NCBI GenBank assembly: GCA_002812745.2
Contig: NCSJ02000559.1
Span: 1 to 17,387, forward strand
Origin: Scytalidium lignicola
Lineage: Eukaryota > Ascomycota > Leotiomycetes
Direction: 5' to 3'
Length of the DNA: 17,387 nt
Shown here: positions 8,284-17,190 of the stretch, one piece after another
Position numbering within the stretch: position 1 is the stretch's first letter
Layout of the letters: the number at the start of each line of letters is the position of its first letter
Program-made: the position numbers and the translations under genes
Notes under the pieces: model-generated
Database searches by the model: none
Seen by the model: only the letters and a program-made list of their open reading frames with translations
Told to the model about the DNA's origin: nothing

Positions 8284-8363
8284 GTAAACAAAGATAAAAG
8301 TAAAGTGCTAATCAATATAATTGACATAAAAGAAGAGTTAGCCTAATTACATTGCTACTAAAG
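8284..8363 (-). other. Leader and possible tRNA-iMet-type primer-binding site of the Copia relic
   Basis: Just upstream of the Copia Gag, the minus strand reads CTTTAGTAGCAATG directly after a TATACA that would end an LTR. With RIP undone at the G positions this is a TTGGTAGC-type site, the complement of the GCUACCA end of fungal initiator tRNA-Met, as used by Ty1. The match is short, so this is an inference supported mainly by position. Confidence 0.35.
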
Positions 8364-8878
8364 TGTATAATCTGTTAAATTAAAGTATATGAAGTATAGT
8401 ATACAATATAAGATAACTTAAAGTATATTATAATATAATTAGTTAAAGAATAACATTTATCAAGATTAGTTAAATAACTTATAATCAAATAATTAATTAA
8501 AAAATTAATTTCTTATAAATTACTAGTATTTAACCAGTTACTAACCGGGCATGCCTTACCTGCTCNTTTTTTACCTTTAAAATTTAAGTACCTCTGTTTA
8601 CAAAAAAAAAACAGCTTTAAGCACTATACTCTTCTATAACACTTAAAAGAATAATTAATAAACTTTTAGTCGAATAAGCTAAAATACAATATAATACTTT
8701 GAATTTAGTAGTCGTCAAAATAATGAATAAGGTAGTTTGTTATTATAATATTAGAATTAATACAATCAACTTAAAGTTTAATTAGCATTAATTAGTACTG
8801 ATAAAAGAGTTTGAATTTTAAAATTACTGTTATACAATGTTAATACTATTACATGTCCGCCATTTCGAAGAATAACAA
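8364..8878 (-). repeat. Probable 5' LTR of the Copia relic
   Basis: On the minus strand the segment starts TGTTATTCTTCGAAATGG, contains GGCGGACATG near its start as many fungal Copia LTRs do, and ends AGATTATACA before the putative primer-binding site. It has one GC-richer patch (about 8540-8566, ACCGGGCATGCC) and an AATTAATT-rich palindromic stretch near 8490. There is no second copy in the window, so its limits rest on TG...CA ends and position only. Confidence 0.4.
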
Positions 8879-8920
8879 TAGATATACTGTATAAAAGAAA
8901 GTGAAAACCTTCATACATAG

Positions 8921-9299
8921 TGTAATATACTTTGTATACCCGTTAATAGAGTATCCGGATACCTACTCTATGTAGATATTGTATTGTTCGCTCAAAAGCT
9001 TGTACATAAATATAAAGTTATAAGCACTGGTTAAGTTGTTATTAGAAGATCTTTCTACAAGATATTCAATTTAAGTTAAGTACAAAGCTTTATCTTAACT
9101 AAGAAAACTATCTACTTATATAAACTTTCATACTTCCTAGAATTGAAAACTCTCCAAACTCTAGATCTTCTAGACCTTCTAGTTCTTTTAAGTCTATCAT
9201 GTAATCTTAAACTATATGATCTTGACTTTTTCTATGTAGAAGTTCTTTATATAACTAGTGTTATCAAGCTTTAAGTTTCAAAATAGAAAAGTTATAATA
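8921..9299 (-). repeat. 3' LTR of element B (LTR3)
   Basis: On the plus strand it begins TGTAATATAC and ends AAGTTATAATA. The TATATAAG box is at 9115-9122 on the minus strand. The R-U5 part groups with LTR4, the middle of U3 with LTR1 (AAGTCTATCAT, then CTATATGATCTT), and the U3 end with LTR2 (AAATAGAAAAGT). Confidence 0.92.
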
Positions 9300-9312
9300 T
9301 TATCCTTTTTCT
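9300..9312 (-). other. Polypurine tract of element B
   Basis: The minus strand reads AGAAAAAGGATAA immediately before the 3' LTR, equivalent to the tract at 1618-1630 in element A. Confidence 0.7.
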
Positions 9313-9463
9313 AGACTAGTATTATTCTAACACTTAATTATAAAGAAATAATATTATAAAGAAAACTAAACTCTTTTTCTTTTTTATTATACTCTTTAAC
9401 GTTTTTAAGAAATATATAAAGTATTTTAACCTAATATTGTAAATTGAAATTCTAAGAATAAAA

Positions 9464-9879
9464 ATGTCCTTTTGTTCTTTTTGCGAACATAACAGAAAGA
9501 TATATGTAATAGCCTTCTAGTTTTTGCATTGTAATGAATATACTTGTTATAATTAAAAGTGTGATTGTAAAAGTATTTTTGCTTTCTTATAAGATGTTGT
9601 TAACAAAGAAAAAGCTTGCTTTGATGTTAAAGAAGAGAAGGTTATATAAATTATAGTCGAAAATGCAACTTGCTTAATATAACTTTGTAAATAGTATAAG
9701 TTTCTCTGGAAATGTATTAGCAAGATATTATATTATAGTTTTAAGACCTTGAACAAGTTAAATACTATTNAAAAAAAAGGAATAACAAGAAAAGNAAAAA
9801 GGAAAACTTTGTTAAAAAGGTTAATGTTGTGTATATTAAGTTCTTTTATAACAACTTTACATTATTAGATTCCTTTTAA
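9464..9879 (+). pseudogene. Antisense accessory gene of element B: Zn2Cys6-like, coiled-coil-like small protein (decayed)
   Basis: This is the better preserved copy. It starts with ATG (9464) and reads MSFCSFCEHNRKIY, then FLHCNEYTCYN*KCDC. Cys are seen at residues 4, 7, 23, 28, 33 and 35; residue 14 is Cys in the element A copy, and residue 26 is Tyr in both and is probably a lost Cys. The inferred spacing CX2CX6CX8CX2CX6C fits a Zn2Cys6 binuclear cluster. Residues 44-72 (DVVNKEKACFDVKEEKVI, then IIVENATCLI) and the basic LCK*YKFLWK are followed by LKTLNKL and a Lys/Glu-rich tail. Stops fall at positions consistent with Gln or Arg codons, which are Gln in copy A in two cases. Ns at 9770 and 9795 disturb the frame. 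The stop at 9877-9879 matches copy A. The frame is convergent with pol. A regulatory, nucleic-acid-binding or element-control role is possible but not shown. Confidence 0.62.
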
Positions 9880-9939
9880 ACTGTTAACCTCTTAAAGCTT
9901 AATATAAGTTTTCAAGAATTAAATTAACTTTTAAGTTCT

Positions 9940-10105
9940 TTTTCTTATAATCCTCAAGCTTCTCTTAGTAATTGATAAGATTCCTTGATGGTTTTTATGA
10001 ATTTTCTAATTTTAGATAGTTTAATTACTTTATCAGATATTACAATTTATTATAATGTTATTTATAGTTTAATATTTCTTTTACATCTCATTTTTCTTCT
10101 AAGTT
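9940..10105 (-). pseudogene. Chromodomain at the C-terminus of element B Pol
   Basis: The minus strand gives EEK*DVKEILNYK, HYNKL*YLIK*LNYLKLENS, *KPSRNLIN. Stops replace Trp in the KW and SWEP positions, and NYL replaces the usual (G/D)YP. With element A this confirms a chromodomain rather than a chance match: both copies keep YL(V/I)K, the ENS/KN turn and RNL. Confidence 0.82.
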
Positions 10106-10149
10106 TATTTTAATGTTCATATTTAACATTAATAATGTATTTTCAAATG

Positions 10150-11180
10150 CTAGTTCTAATAACAATATGTGGAAAACAAGTATATTTTCTATTCTTTAAA
10201 TAGTTTTAAACNAAANGATAGTTTATTATATTTNTTCTTTGATTTTAAATAGTTTTAATTTCTTATAATCTAACTTGTTATTTGGTCTTATTATCTTGAT
10301 ANTTTTTTTGTAAAAGGTAAACCTTATCCTTCTTCTCAAGTATAAGTTTTATACTATGTCTTTTATTATAATAATGTACATTTCTTTACTTTATGAACTT
10401 AATATCAACTTTAAGTTACTCTTGAATTTCTTGAATATTTTCTATCTTTTCTTTTGTTGTCTTATTAACACTTTGAAGCCNTTTTTATAATATAATTTAT
10501 GTTAGGCTTATGTTCATAAATTGTATAGAATAATATAACTTTAATAGTTTTGCTTTTTGAATTATTATATGTTAATTATACTAATAATAATAATCTTACT
10601 TAGTTGTCTTGTTTATAGTTAATATAACATTGTAAATATATCTTGATTATAATATTAACTTGTTTTGTTTGTTTATTTGTCTAAGGATAAAAAGCTATTA
10701 ATAACTTTTATTTTACTTTTATAAGGTTTATTAAAGTTTCTTGAAACTTTAATGTAAATAGCTTATTTTTATTTGATATTATCTTTTTCAAGAGTTTATA
10801 ACTTATTATCATATGTTTAAGGAATACTCTTATAAGGTCTTCTATTGTCTATAACTCCTTAAATAATAATATCAATGTAAACTTCGTTAGTCTATTAATT
10901 ATTACTAGTATTACATTATATTAATTAATATTAAGGCTTTCTTATTCTGTTTATAACAGTAAGAGCTTGACAATAAAATCCTAAGATATAGATTGTTAAG
11001 GTTGTTCAAGTGTTTTCAACGATTATAATTGTTTATATGATAACTTATGTTGATTCTTACTCTTATTATAAATGTTATATTTCTTAATAACTTTGTTGAC
11101 AATTTATTTTAACTTATAGACATAGAATTCCTGTTAAATCTTATTCTTTGTTTTATTTACTCCTTGGTGTTTATACACTA
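10150..11180 (-). pseudogene. Integrase domain of element B Pol
   Basis: Readable motifs are IS*DFIVKLL (first catalytic Asp kept, 10978-10980), VIINRLTKF (Asp to Asn), IISNKNKLFT (second catalytic Asp now Asn, 10771-10773), FYP*TNKQTKQVN (catalytic Glu now Lys), and LVFHILLLE near the C-terminus. Two of the three DDE residues are lost, against one in element A. The domain is otherwise collinear with 2455-3480. Confidence 0.86.
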
Positions 11181-11569
11181 ATAACTTATATTGTTCTTTA
11201 ACAAACTCTTTGGTTAAAGTATTTGATATGATTAATCTTTTATTATAAATCTAAGTATTGAAATTGTAGAATTCTTATCCTTAACTTTTCCTTTTATTAT
11301 AATAGCTTATAAGGAGATTATTATGTAATTTCTTATTTTCCTTCTGATCTTCTTCTTTGACTGCCTTTTGGATTTTCTGTAATTACTCTTTGTTTACAAG
11401 TTATAATACTTTGTTAACTTATATATGTTGAAACATTAAGTCTTAACCNTTTTTCTTTTAAGATAGCCTTGGATAAATATATATTATCTTCTATGAATTT
11501 TGGTTTTCTACTAAGAGTATTTACTTTAATGTTCTTAGATCCCTTGATATAATGAATATNAAAAATTGT

Positions 11570-11870
11570 AATCTATTAATAATTTCACTTATTTTACTTA
11601 TTGTTTGTTTAGNTTTTTTAGTTATGATGAAGTAGACTAAATTCTTGTAATTTATTAGAACCTTTACTTTATGTTTAACCCTTATAAGGTAAACTTATTA
11701 TTTCTTGAATAAGTCCATGATAATTAATAGTTCTTTATTGTATATTTTATAGTTTAATTCTGTTAGAATGAACTTTTTGAAGTAGAATGTTATTAATCTT
11801 CATTTCTTCTTATTGTCTTGTTAGTTAAGCATTGCTCTAAATACATAATCTGATGTATTTGTTTTTATTT
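11570..11870 (-). pseudogene. RNase H domain of element B Pol
   Basis: Collinear with 3885-4185. The minus strand shows remnants of the F-S-K-K-F...E-L-N-Y block, the KELL block and a TDxKNL-type block, followed by the connection towards the integrase. Stops and Ns (11560, 11613) break the frame several times. The assignment rests mostly on alignment with element A. Confidence 0.78.
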
Positions 11871-12089
11871 AAAATAGTTTTTCTAAGTTAAATTATATTA
11901 ATACTTAATCTTTAAAAGTATTCTTTAACATTTGAAAAGCTTTTTGTCTTTCTTAGTTTTATATAAATAGTTTATTCTTCTTGGTTAAGGATGTTAATAA
12001 TCTGATGATTATTATGTAATCCTTGATGTACTGTTTGTAATAGTTTGTTAACCTTAGAAAAGATTATATGTCCTTGATGTTCTTTAGTT

Positions 12090-12605
12090 TAACTTAGTCT
12101 TTAATTGCCTTGATCTTTTCTAAGTCTATTTTAAATCTATTAGTAATGATGATTTCTCTTAAGAACTTGATTTCCTTAATATAAAATTCATATTTAGTTA
12201 GTTTATAATATATTCTTTCCTTGAGTAATACTTTTAAAACTTGCTTAACAAGTCCTTTGTGTTATTTCTTAGTCTTTGAGTAAATTAGAATGTTGTCCAA
12301 GTATACTATTATGAATTTATCTAGAAATTCCTTAATAATCTTGTTATTAACTATTTATATAATAATTAGAGTGTTGGTAAGCTTAAATAGTATAACTAAG
12401 CTTTTAAATAACTTGTATTTTGTTTGTATAACTGTTTTTTATTCTTTACCTTCTTTCATTTTGATCAGATTAAAACCTGCTTAGAAATCTAGTTTAATAA
12501 AGATTATAACCTTTATTAACTAATCTTTTATAACTAATATCAAAGGTAATGGATATTAGTTTAGTATAATTCTTATATTGATTCCTTTATAATCTTTATA
12601 AAGCC
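12090..12605 (-). pseudogene. Reverse transcriptase domain of element B Pol
   Basis: The minus strand gives DYKGIN (about 12570-12590) and later YLDNILIYSKTKK at 12292-12303 onward. This is the catalytic YLDD box with one Asp changed to Asn. Then come HKGLVKQVLKVLLKE, YYKLTKYEFYIKEIKFLREI and FKIDLEKIKAIKD, the standard Ty3/Gypsy sequence after the active site. Both copies keep the FLDKF.IVYL approach to the box. Confidence 0.9.
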
Positions 12606-12949
12606 TTCTTTAAGGGTTTTTTAGCTTTAGTGTAAATATTAAAAGTACTTTGCATAATGATTATGATTCTCTTATAAATCCTTTAACTATTATTTTATCT
12701 AGTTATTCTTTAATGATTTTATCTTATGCTAGGTTAGTAGGGTATATGAGTTTGAAAGGTAGTTTAAATCCTTTTTTTTAATGGTATTTTATGATCTTAT
12801 TTATAATGTTCTGATAATATTATGTCTTTAGGTTATTCTGTGAATAATTCCTCAAATTCCTTATATTATTTTAGTATTTAAAGGCATGAAGTCAAGGCTC
12901 TTCTTAAGTTTTCCTTGTTACTTGTTGTAATGTTGTATACTTTTATAAG

Positions 12950-13290
12950 TCTTAAGTTATTTACCTTGTTATGTTAATACCTTGTAAACCTTATTTTATA
13001 AGTAGTTTAGTTAATCTTAAGATTATGGTTCTTTATTTATAATAGTTTTAAAATTATGTTATATTTTTCAATGTTGATAACATTAAATCTAATTGTTTCT
13101 TTATAATTCTTTATGATCATGATATAAGGTTTAGTCTTTACTTTAACCTTTTCTTTTGTAAAGGTTTTGTTAATTATCTTGATTGAATATTTTATTGACT
13201 TGACAATAGTATAAATTCTAAATTTCTTTATCTTTTACATTAATATTAGATTTATATTACTTTTAGAGTTGATTATGACTTTTATATTCT
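12950..13290 (-). pseudogene. Aspartic protease region of element B
   Basis: The catalytic region is readable here: LINSKSNINLIL at about 13240-13275, where NSK (13262-13270) stands for the catalytic DSG, with Asp to Asn and Gly to Lys. Downstream are KSIKYSIKIINKTFT and FNVINIEKYNIILKLL*IKNHN (usual YDIILGLPW.K.HNP). This identifies a retropepsin-type protease, inactive. Confidence 0.8.
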
Positions 13291-14025
13291 TGTGAAAGGT
13301 ATTCTTTATAAGGTTAACTGTCTTGTAGAAGAGTTCTTCTCCTTGTTTACCATTGACTTTTGTTAATTTTTGACTTTGTTCAGTATTGTATTTTGTAATA
13401 TGATTAATAACCTTAGTCTTTTCTTCAAGACATTCTTTGTTAAACTGATAGACCTTGTTTATCTTATACTCTTATTATTCTTGTTTTTCCTTAAGAAATA
13501 CTTTAAGTATATTGTTTACTTCTTAGGCTTAGTTAGTAATCATAATGATTTCTTTAAATATTACTTAATAATCTGTTATTATTAGTAATCTTGAAAATTG
13601 TCTTAATATCTAAATGGTTCTTTGTATTTCTAGTTTGCTTAACTTTGCTATTTTAAGTTCTTGTAATGATTTGACCTTTACTTTTACAAGTGTTTTAATC
13701 TAATATGTTGATTTAAGGATAATTCTTAGTTCTTATTATATTTGTTTTGTTTTGATAACCTTTTAGCTTTGTCTTAAGCGATTTCCTTTAAAGTTCAAGC
13801 TTCTTAAAATTATTCTTTTTCTGACTTAAAGTTATTTAAATATTATAATATCAAGTAATAAGTATTCTTGNTTTTTACTTTTTTTAGTTCTTCTTCTAAG
13901 TGTAACTTGCTTAATTATGTATAAATTTCTCTTTTCTTGAGTTCTTTAGTTAAGTACTCTTTATCTACTAGATTCATTTTAGTTAATGTAACTTTCTTCT
14001 CCTTTTTAAAGGTGTTACCTTTTTG
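13291..14025 (-). pseudogene. Gag to protease linker of element B
   Basis: Decayed polyprotein sequence collinear with 5601-6346 of element A. No domain is recognisable. The plus-strand open stretch 13370-13585 is low-complexity (Phe/Leu/Tyr-rich) and is the antisense shadow of this region. Confidence 0.6.
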
Positions 14026-14860
14026 GTATAATGATGTTATATGTCCTGGTAATTTACATTAATAACAAAGGTTTTTATCCTTTTGCCTTTTCATCTTCTT
14101 TAATAAGATCTTCNTTTTTTTGTGAATATTCTTTTTCAATAATATCCAAGTTCATTAAATCCTTATAATTTATTAACGTTGTTTTTCTTGACTTTTTTTT
14201 TAGCTTACTCTTCTTGTATTAAGTCCTTTCTTATCAAGCTTTTTTTCATAAAGAGAGTTGTCTTAGATAATGGATTTTTCAATCAAGGTATTTAGTGTAT
14301 TTAATTGTCTACCTCTGACTACTTTATCTTTGATTGACNTTTTTTAGTTTTTGNATAAAACATAATTGTATATGTTGAATTACTCTATGTTGTTTTACTT
14401 GTGAATTGTTTATATTCTATAGTATAATTAGTTATTAAGATTATTTATTATAACTTTTGTAAATGTCTTTTTACTTGATGTACTTTATTAATATCTTTAA
14501 AGGCCTTATTAATTTCCTTTTTAAACCTTTTTTAATTACTAAAGATTTTTATAACTTAAAGGAGAATTCCTTGCTTATTGTTAGTTTAGTGTTTAAAGTA
14601 GTTTTTTTTAAGAATGATTTGATATAATTAAACGTTAATCTTTATAAGTATGTTATAACTTATAACACTTAATCTTTTTCATCATCAAACNTTTTTGTTA
14701 TTAAAGATAATGTATATTTTACATTGAATTAAGAAGAGTTATAATTTAGACTTAGTTTTGTTGAACTTGTTTAATAATGTTACCTTAAGTGTTTAAATCT
14801 TTGACTTGTTTACTTTTGTCTTTGTTATTTTCTTTAACAAAGGGTTTTTTTCTTTTATTC
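14026..14860 (-). pseudogene. Gag of element B with CCHC zinc knuckle
   Basis: The zinc knuckle at 14026-14067 reads CY*CKLPGHITSLY: C-X2-C-X4-H-X4-C with the last Cys now Tyr and a Trp codon now TAA. The capsid part is readable as KFNKTKSKL-like, QCKIYIIFNNKX, VLYVITYL, and then FKRFKKEINKAFKDINKVHQ-type and NYTIEYKQF stretches, typical of Ty3/Gypsy Gag. An N at 14692 and Ns at 14339 and 14354 break the frame. Confidence 0.86.
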
Positions 14861-14915
14861 TTATTATAAGTACTAGTCTTATGTTATAAGCTGATATAAT
14901 TGTTTATAACTTCAT

Positions 14916-14942
14916 AAGTATTGTATGAAGTAATGCTCAAAG
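14916..14942 (-). other. Primer-binding region of element B
   Basis: Directly inside the 5' LTR: AAGTATTGT, loop ATGAA, then GTAATGCTC on the plus strand. Pairing is weaker than in element A, but every mismatch is a transition, and undoing RIP at both copies gives arms that could pair perfectly. On the minus strand the site begins CTTTGAGCATTAC, again without TGG. Confidence 0.5.
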
Positions 14943-15332
14943 TGTAATATACTTTGTATACTTGTTAATAAAGTATTTATGTATCTCTTGTATGATGATA
15001 TTATATTTTTTACNTTAAGGGTTTTACACAAATATAAAATTATAAGCATTAGCTGAGTTATTATTAGAAGATCTTTTTGTAAGATATTCAATTTAAGTTA
15101 AGTACAAAGCTTTATTTAATTAAGAAAACTATTTACTTATATAAACCTTTGTACTTCTTAAAGTCTTAAGATTTTTCTTAAATCTTAAGCTCTTAAGTTC
15201 TTTAAATCCTTTAGAACTTTATGGACTTTATTATATGACTTGTTATGTGATTATCCCTTTTTCTCCATTCAAAGGTTCTTTGTATAATTAGTGTTACTAA
15301 GCCTTAGGCCTTTGAATAAAGAGGTTATGACA
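14943..15332 (-). repeat. 5' LTR of element B (LTR4)
   Basis: On the plus strand it begins TGTAATATAC and ends GGTTATGACA; on the minus strand it thus starts TGTCATAAC. TATATAAG is at 15136-15143. At 390 bp it is about 11 bp longer than the others. Its U3 end groups with LTR1 (AATAAAGAGGTTAT) and its middle with LTR2. Confidence 0.92.
15136..15145 (-). promoter_or_regulatory. TATA box in the 5' LTR of element B
   Basis: TTTATATAAG on the minus strand, identical to the string in the other three LTRs and at the same distance from the R-U5 motif AATAAAGC. Confidence 0.6.
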
Positions 15333-15384
15333 TAAGCTTAGAAGAAGAATAAATAAGGTTTATAAATAAAGAATATAAAGAATT

Positions 15385-15770
15385 ACTAACTAATAATACT
15401 CTTTTATAATTAGACCAAGTATTAGCTAAGTATAAAAATAACTTATAAATAATAATAAAAGACTTTAACTTATATTATAAAATATAGTTTAAGAATAAAC
15501 NTTTTTACAAAAAGAGATAATAATTAAACAAACTTCTTAATACTACTAATAAAAGAAAATAAGCTAGAATTAACATTAGAATTAAATATAATCATCAAGT
15601 TAACAAACAACATTAATTAAAGAATAAAAAGTATATATGTAAACTTAGTATAAACTATACAAGAGATTCAGGATAAAATTTACACTTGTAAAGTAAACAA
15701 AAGGCTTGATCATACATCTAATCACTTTTTAATGATTACAAAAATTAATATTAAGCTTAATCCTCTTTTA
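15385..15770 (+). pseudogene. LINE endonuclease domain (APE type)
   Basis: The frame reads LDQVLAKYKNNL*IIIKDFN at about 15412-15469, then LYYKI*FKN. This is the GDFN.HH..W motif of LINE endonucleases with GDFN now KDFN (Asp at 15461-15463), both His now Tyr and Trp now TAG. After a frame change near the N at 15501 comes YVNLV*TIQEIQDKIYTCKV and NKRLDHTSNHFLMITKI. The SDH catalytic motif is SNH (15717-15725). The enzyme would nick the target site for target-primed reverse transcription; it is inactive here. Confidence 0.8.
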
Positions 15771-16339
15771 ATAACATATAAGAAAGTTTTTAAGTAATTA
15801 AACATTAAATTATTAATTACAATAATCAGAGAATAACTTTTAATCATTTAAGACTTTACCTTACTTATAAAAATCAACTTTATAATAATTAAAATTATAA
15901 AAGCTTTAAACAAAAGTATAGAAGAAGTAATCTTAAAAGCTAAGATAACAAGATTCTTAAAGCTTAACTTTACTAATAATATGAAAAAGGCTATCCAAAA
16001 CTTAAAGAATACTAATAAAAAGAAATAAAAGTATTTAACAAAGGAGAACTTTAAAGCATTTCAAGAAACTAAAGTTAAAAGAGACAAAGTTATATTTAAG
16101 TATAATAAATAACTTTACAAAGACTAAATTTCAAATATCAAAAATAAAGTAAGCCTTTAAAGATTAATTAAATAAGTTAAAAACCAAGAAACACTTAGAG
16201 TAACTTATACCCTTAATATAAGAAGAAAAGACAAGACTATAATAAAAGACTTATAAAGTAAATACAATATACTTTGAAAAATACACTTTTTAAAATTATT
16301 AAAGGCAAACTTAAAGGATATCAAAAGTTATAAGTATCC

Positions 16340-16749
16340 TCAATCTAGAAGAGATTAACTTGAAATTCTAAAATAAAAGGTTATTAAAGCTTTAAGATAT
16401 ATACTACTAAATAAAACTCTAAAAAAAAGATAAAATCCTAAACAAAATACTTAAAGCAATAACTAAGGAGTTTACTCTAATACTAACTTAAGTATTTAAT
16501 GCATCTTTAAAGCTTAAATACTACTCAAAACACTTCAAGAAGTTAATAACAATAATCTTGTACAAATTAAGCAAGTTAAACTATTCAAAGCTTAAAGTAT
16601 ATAAACTTATTATACTTATGAATATTATTAAAAAAGTAATAAATACAATTTTAGCAAAATATATACAATACCTAGTTAAGAAGTATTATATATTACTAAT
16701 TCAACATGTTAAAAGTAAGAAACTAACATCTTACAAGTATAGTCTTAAT
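16340..16749 (+). pseudogene. LINE reverse transcriptase, N-terminal half
   Basis: The stretch LRYILLNKTLKKR*NP-like (usual LPNGKAPGPDGIP, frame disturbed) is followed from 16441 in one frame by NKILKAITKEFTLILT, a TAA, and VFNASLKLKYYSKHFKK. Then come LITIILYKLSKLNYSKLKVY and KLIILMNIIKKVINTILAKY. These match the LINE RT block RP(I)ALLNTIGK..E..(L)A.R..(Y)LVE. Next QYLVKKYYILLIQHVKSKKL and TSYKYSL fit the LLP..Q.G.R..RST block. The catalytic FADD region is absent because another element's sequence begins near 16750. Confidence 0.78.
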
Positions 16750-17190
16750 AAAGATATAACTTTACAAATGGTGTTCAAGGCTATTAACGATTTAATAAAA
16801 CTTAATAGACTTGTCCTTACACTATTAGTTTATAATGCTTATTCATATATGTTAGAACTTAACACTTTAACCTTAACTGTAAACTAAAGTATTATAATAA
16901 TCAAGAAAACTATAGAGGAAATTAATAAAATCAAAGTAAAACAACAAGTATAAGATGTGATTAATATATACAATAACCTTGATATAAATATTATTCATAA
17001 CTTATTGCTAAATTCAAACATTCTTATGTGGAAAGTAGGAAATACAAGTTAAAACAAAAGTAAAGAAGAGTTATACAAACTTGTAAGTATAAACAAAGAA
17101 ATATATGTATTAACATTATTACATAAGAATATATTATTCAGGTTAATAATCATGAAACTATACTTTATACTTATAAAAGAATTAATAGAT
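16750..17190 (+). pseudogene. Copia-type integrase C-terminal fragment
   Basis: One plus-strand frame stays readable to about 17190 with only RIP-type stops: KDITLQMVFKAIND, LVLTLLVYNAYSYMLELNTL, KKTIEEINKIKVKQQV, INIIHNLLLNSNILMWKVGN, ELYKLVSINKEIYVL, LFRLIIMKLYF. In fungal polyproteins with an RVT_2 (Copia) RT, the integrase C-terminal part carries LQMA.KAIND, LVPTLLVFGAYPRM, LPL.SDVLVWREGN, GPYKL, GETC and FRSTVVKPYF in this order. The family call is from memory of those proteins. The RVT_2 domain that should follow is cut off by the GC-rich sequence at about 17190. The frame is the same as that of the upstream LINE RT. Confidence 0.7.

Larger units (their letters stand above)
8921..15332 (-). 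mobile_element. Element B: second full-length chromovirus copy, RIP-inactivated
   Basis: This 6412-bp copy has the same family, orientation and internal order as element A, and the two can be aligned from end to end. The LTRs are 8921-9299 (3') and 14943-15332 (5'). Decay differs in detail: RT box YLDN rather than YLNN, both Asp-to-Asn and Glu-to-Lys in the integrase, different frame breaks. The two copies therefore mutated independently after they arose. The 5-bp flanks (CATAG left, TAAGC right) do not match. It abuts the Copia LTR region at left and a 5'-truncated LINE at right. Confidence 0.93.
15333..16749 (+). mobile_element. LINE (non-LTR retrotransposon) fragment, both ends lost
   Basis: This plus-strand relic carries an APE-type endonuclease followed by the N-terminal half of an RT, the order of Tad1/I-like fungal LINEs. 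The 5' part (any ORF1 and the first part of the endonuclease) is missing at the LTR of element B. It is not visible in the 42 bases (8879-8920) between the Copia LTR and element B. The 3' half of the RT is replaced by Copia integrase sequence from about 16750. RIP-type stops and one N at 15501 break the frame. Confidence 0.8.

Noticed and set aside
8540..8566. GC-richer patch ACCGGGCATGCC as a possible gene end or operator
   Set aside because: It is isolated, has no reading frame around it, and lies within a probable Copia LTR.
12290..12484. Plus-strand open frame of 64 codons
   Set aside because: Antisense shadow of the RT of element B, equivalent to 4493-4789; the similarity between the two only reflects the duplicated element.
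13370..13585. Plus-strand open frame of 71 codons resembling a membrane protein
   Set aside because: It lies antisense in the Gag-protease linker of element B and is broken at the equivalent place in element A; the hydrophobicity is due to T-richness.
8916..15337. Target-site duplication of element B
   Set aside because: CATAG at left and TAAGC at right differ by two transversions; shifting the border by two bases gives CATAG/CATAA but breaks the TG...CA ends shared by the other LTRs.
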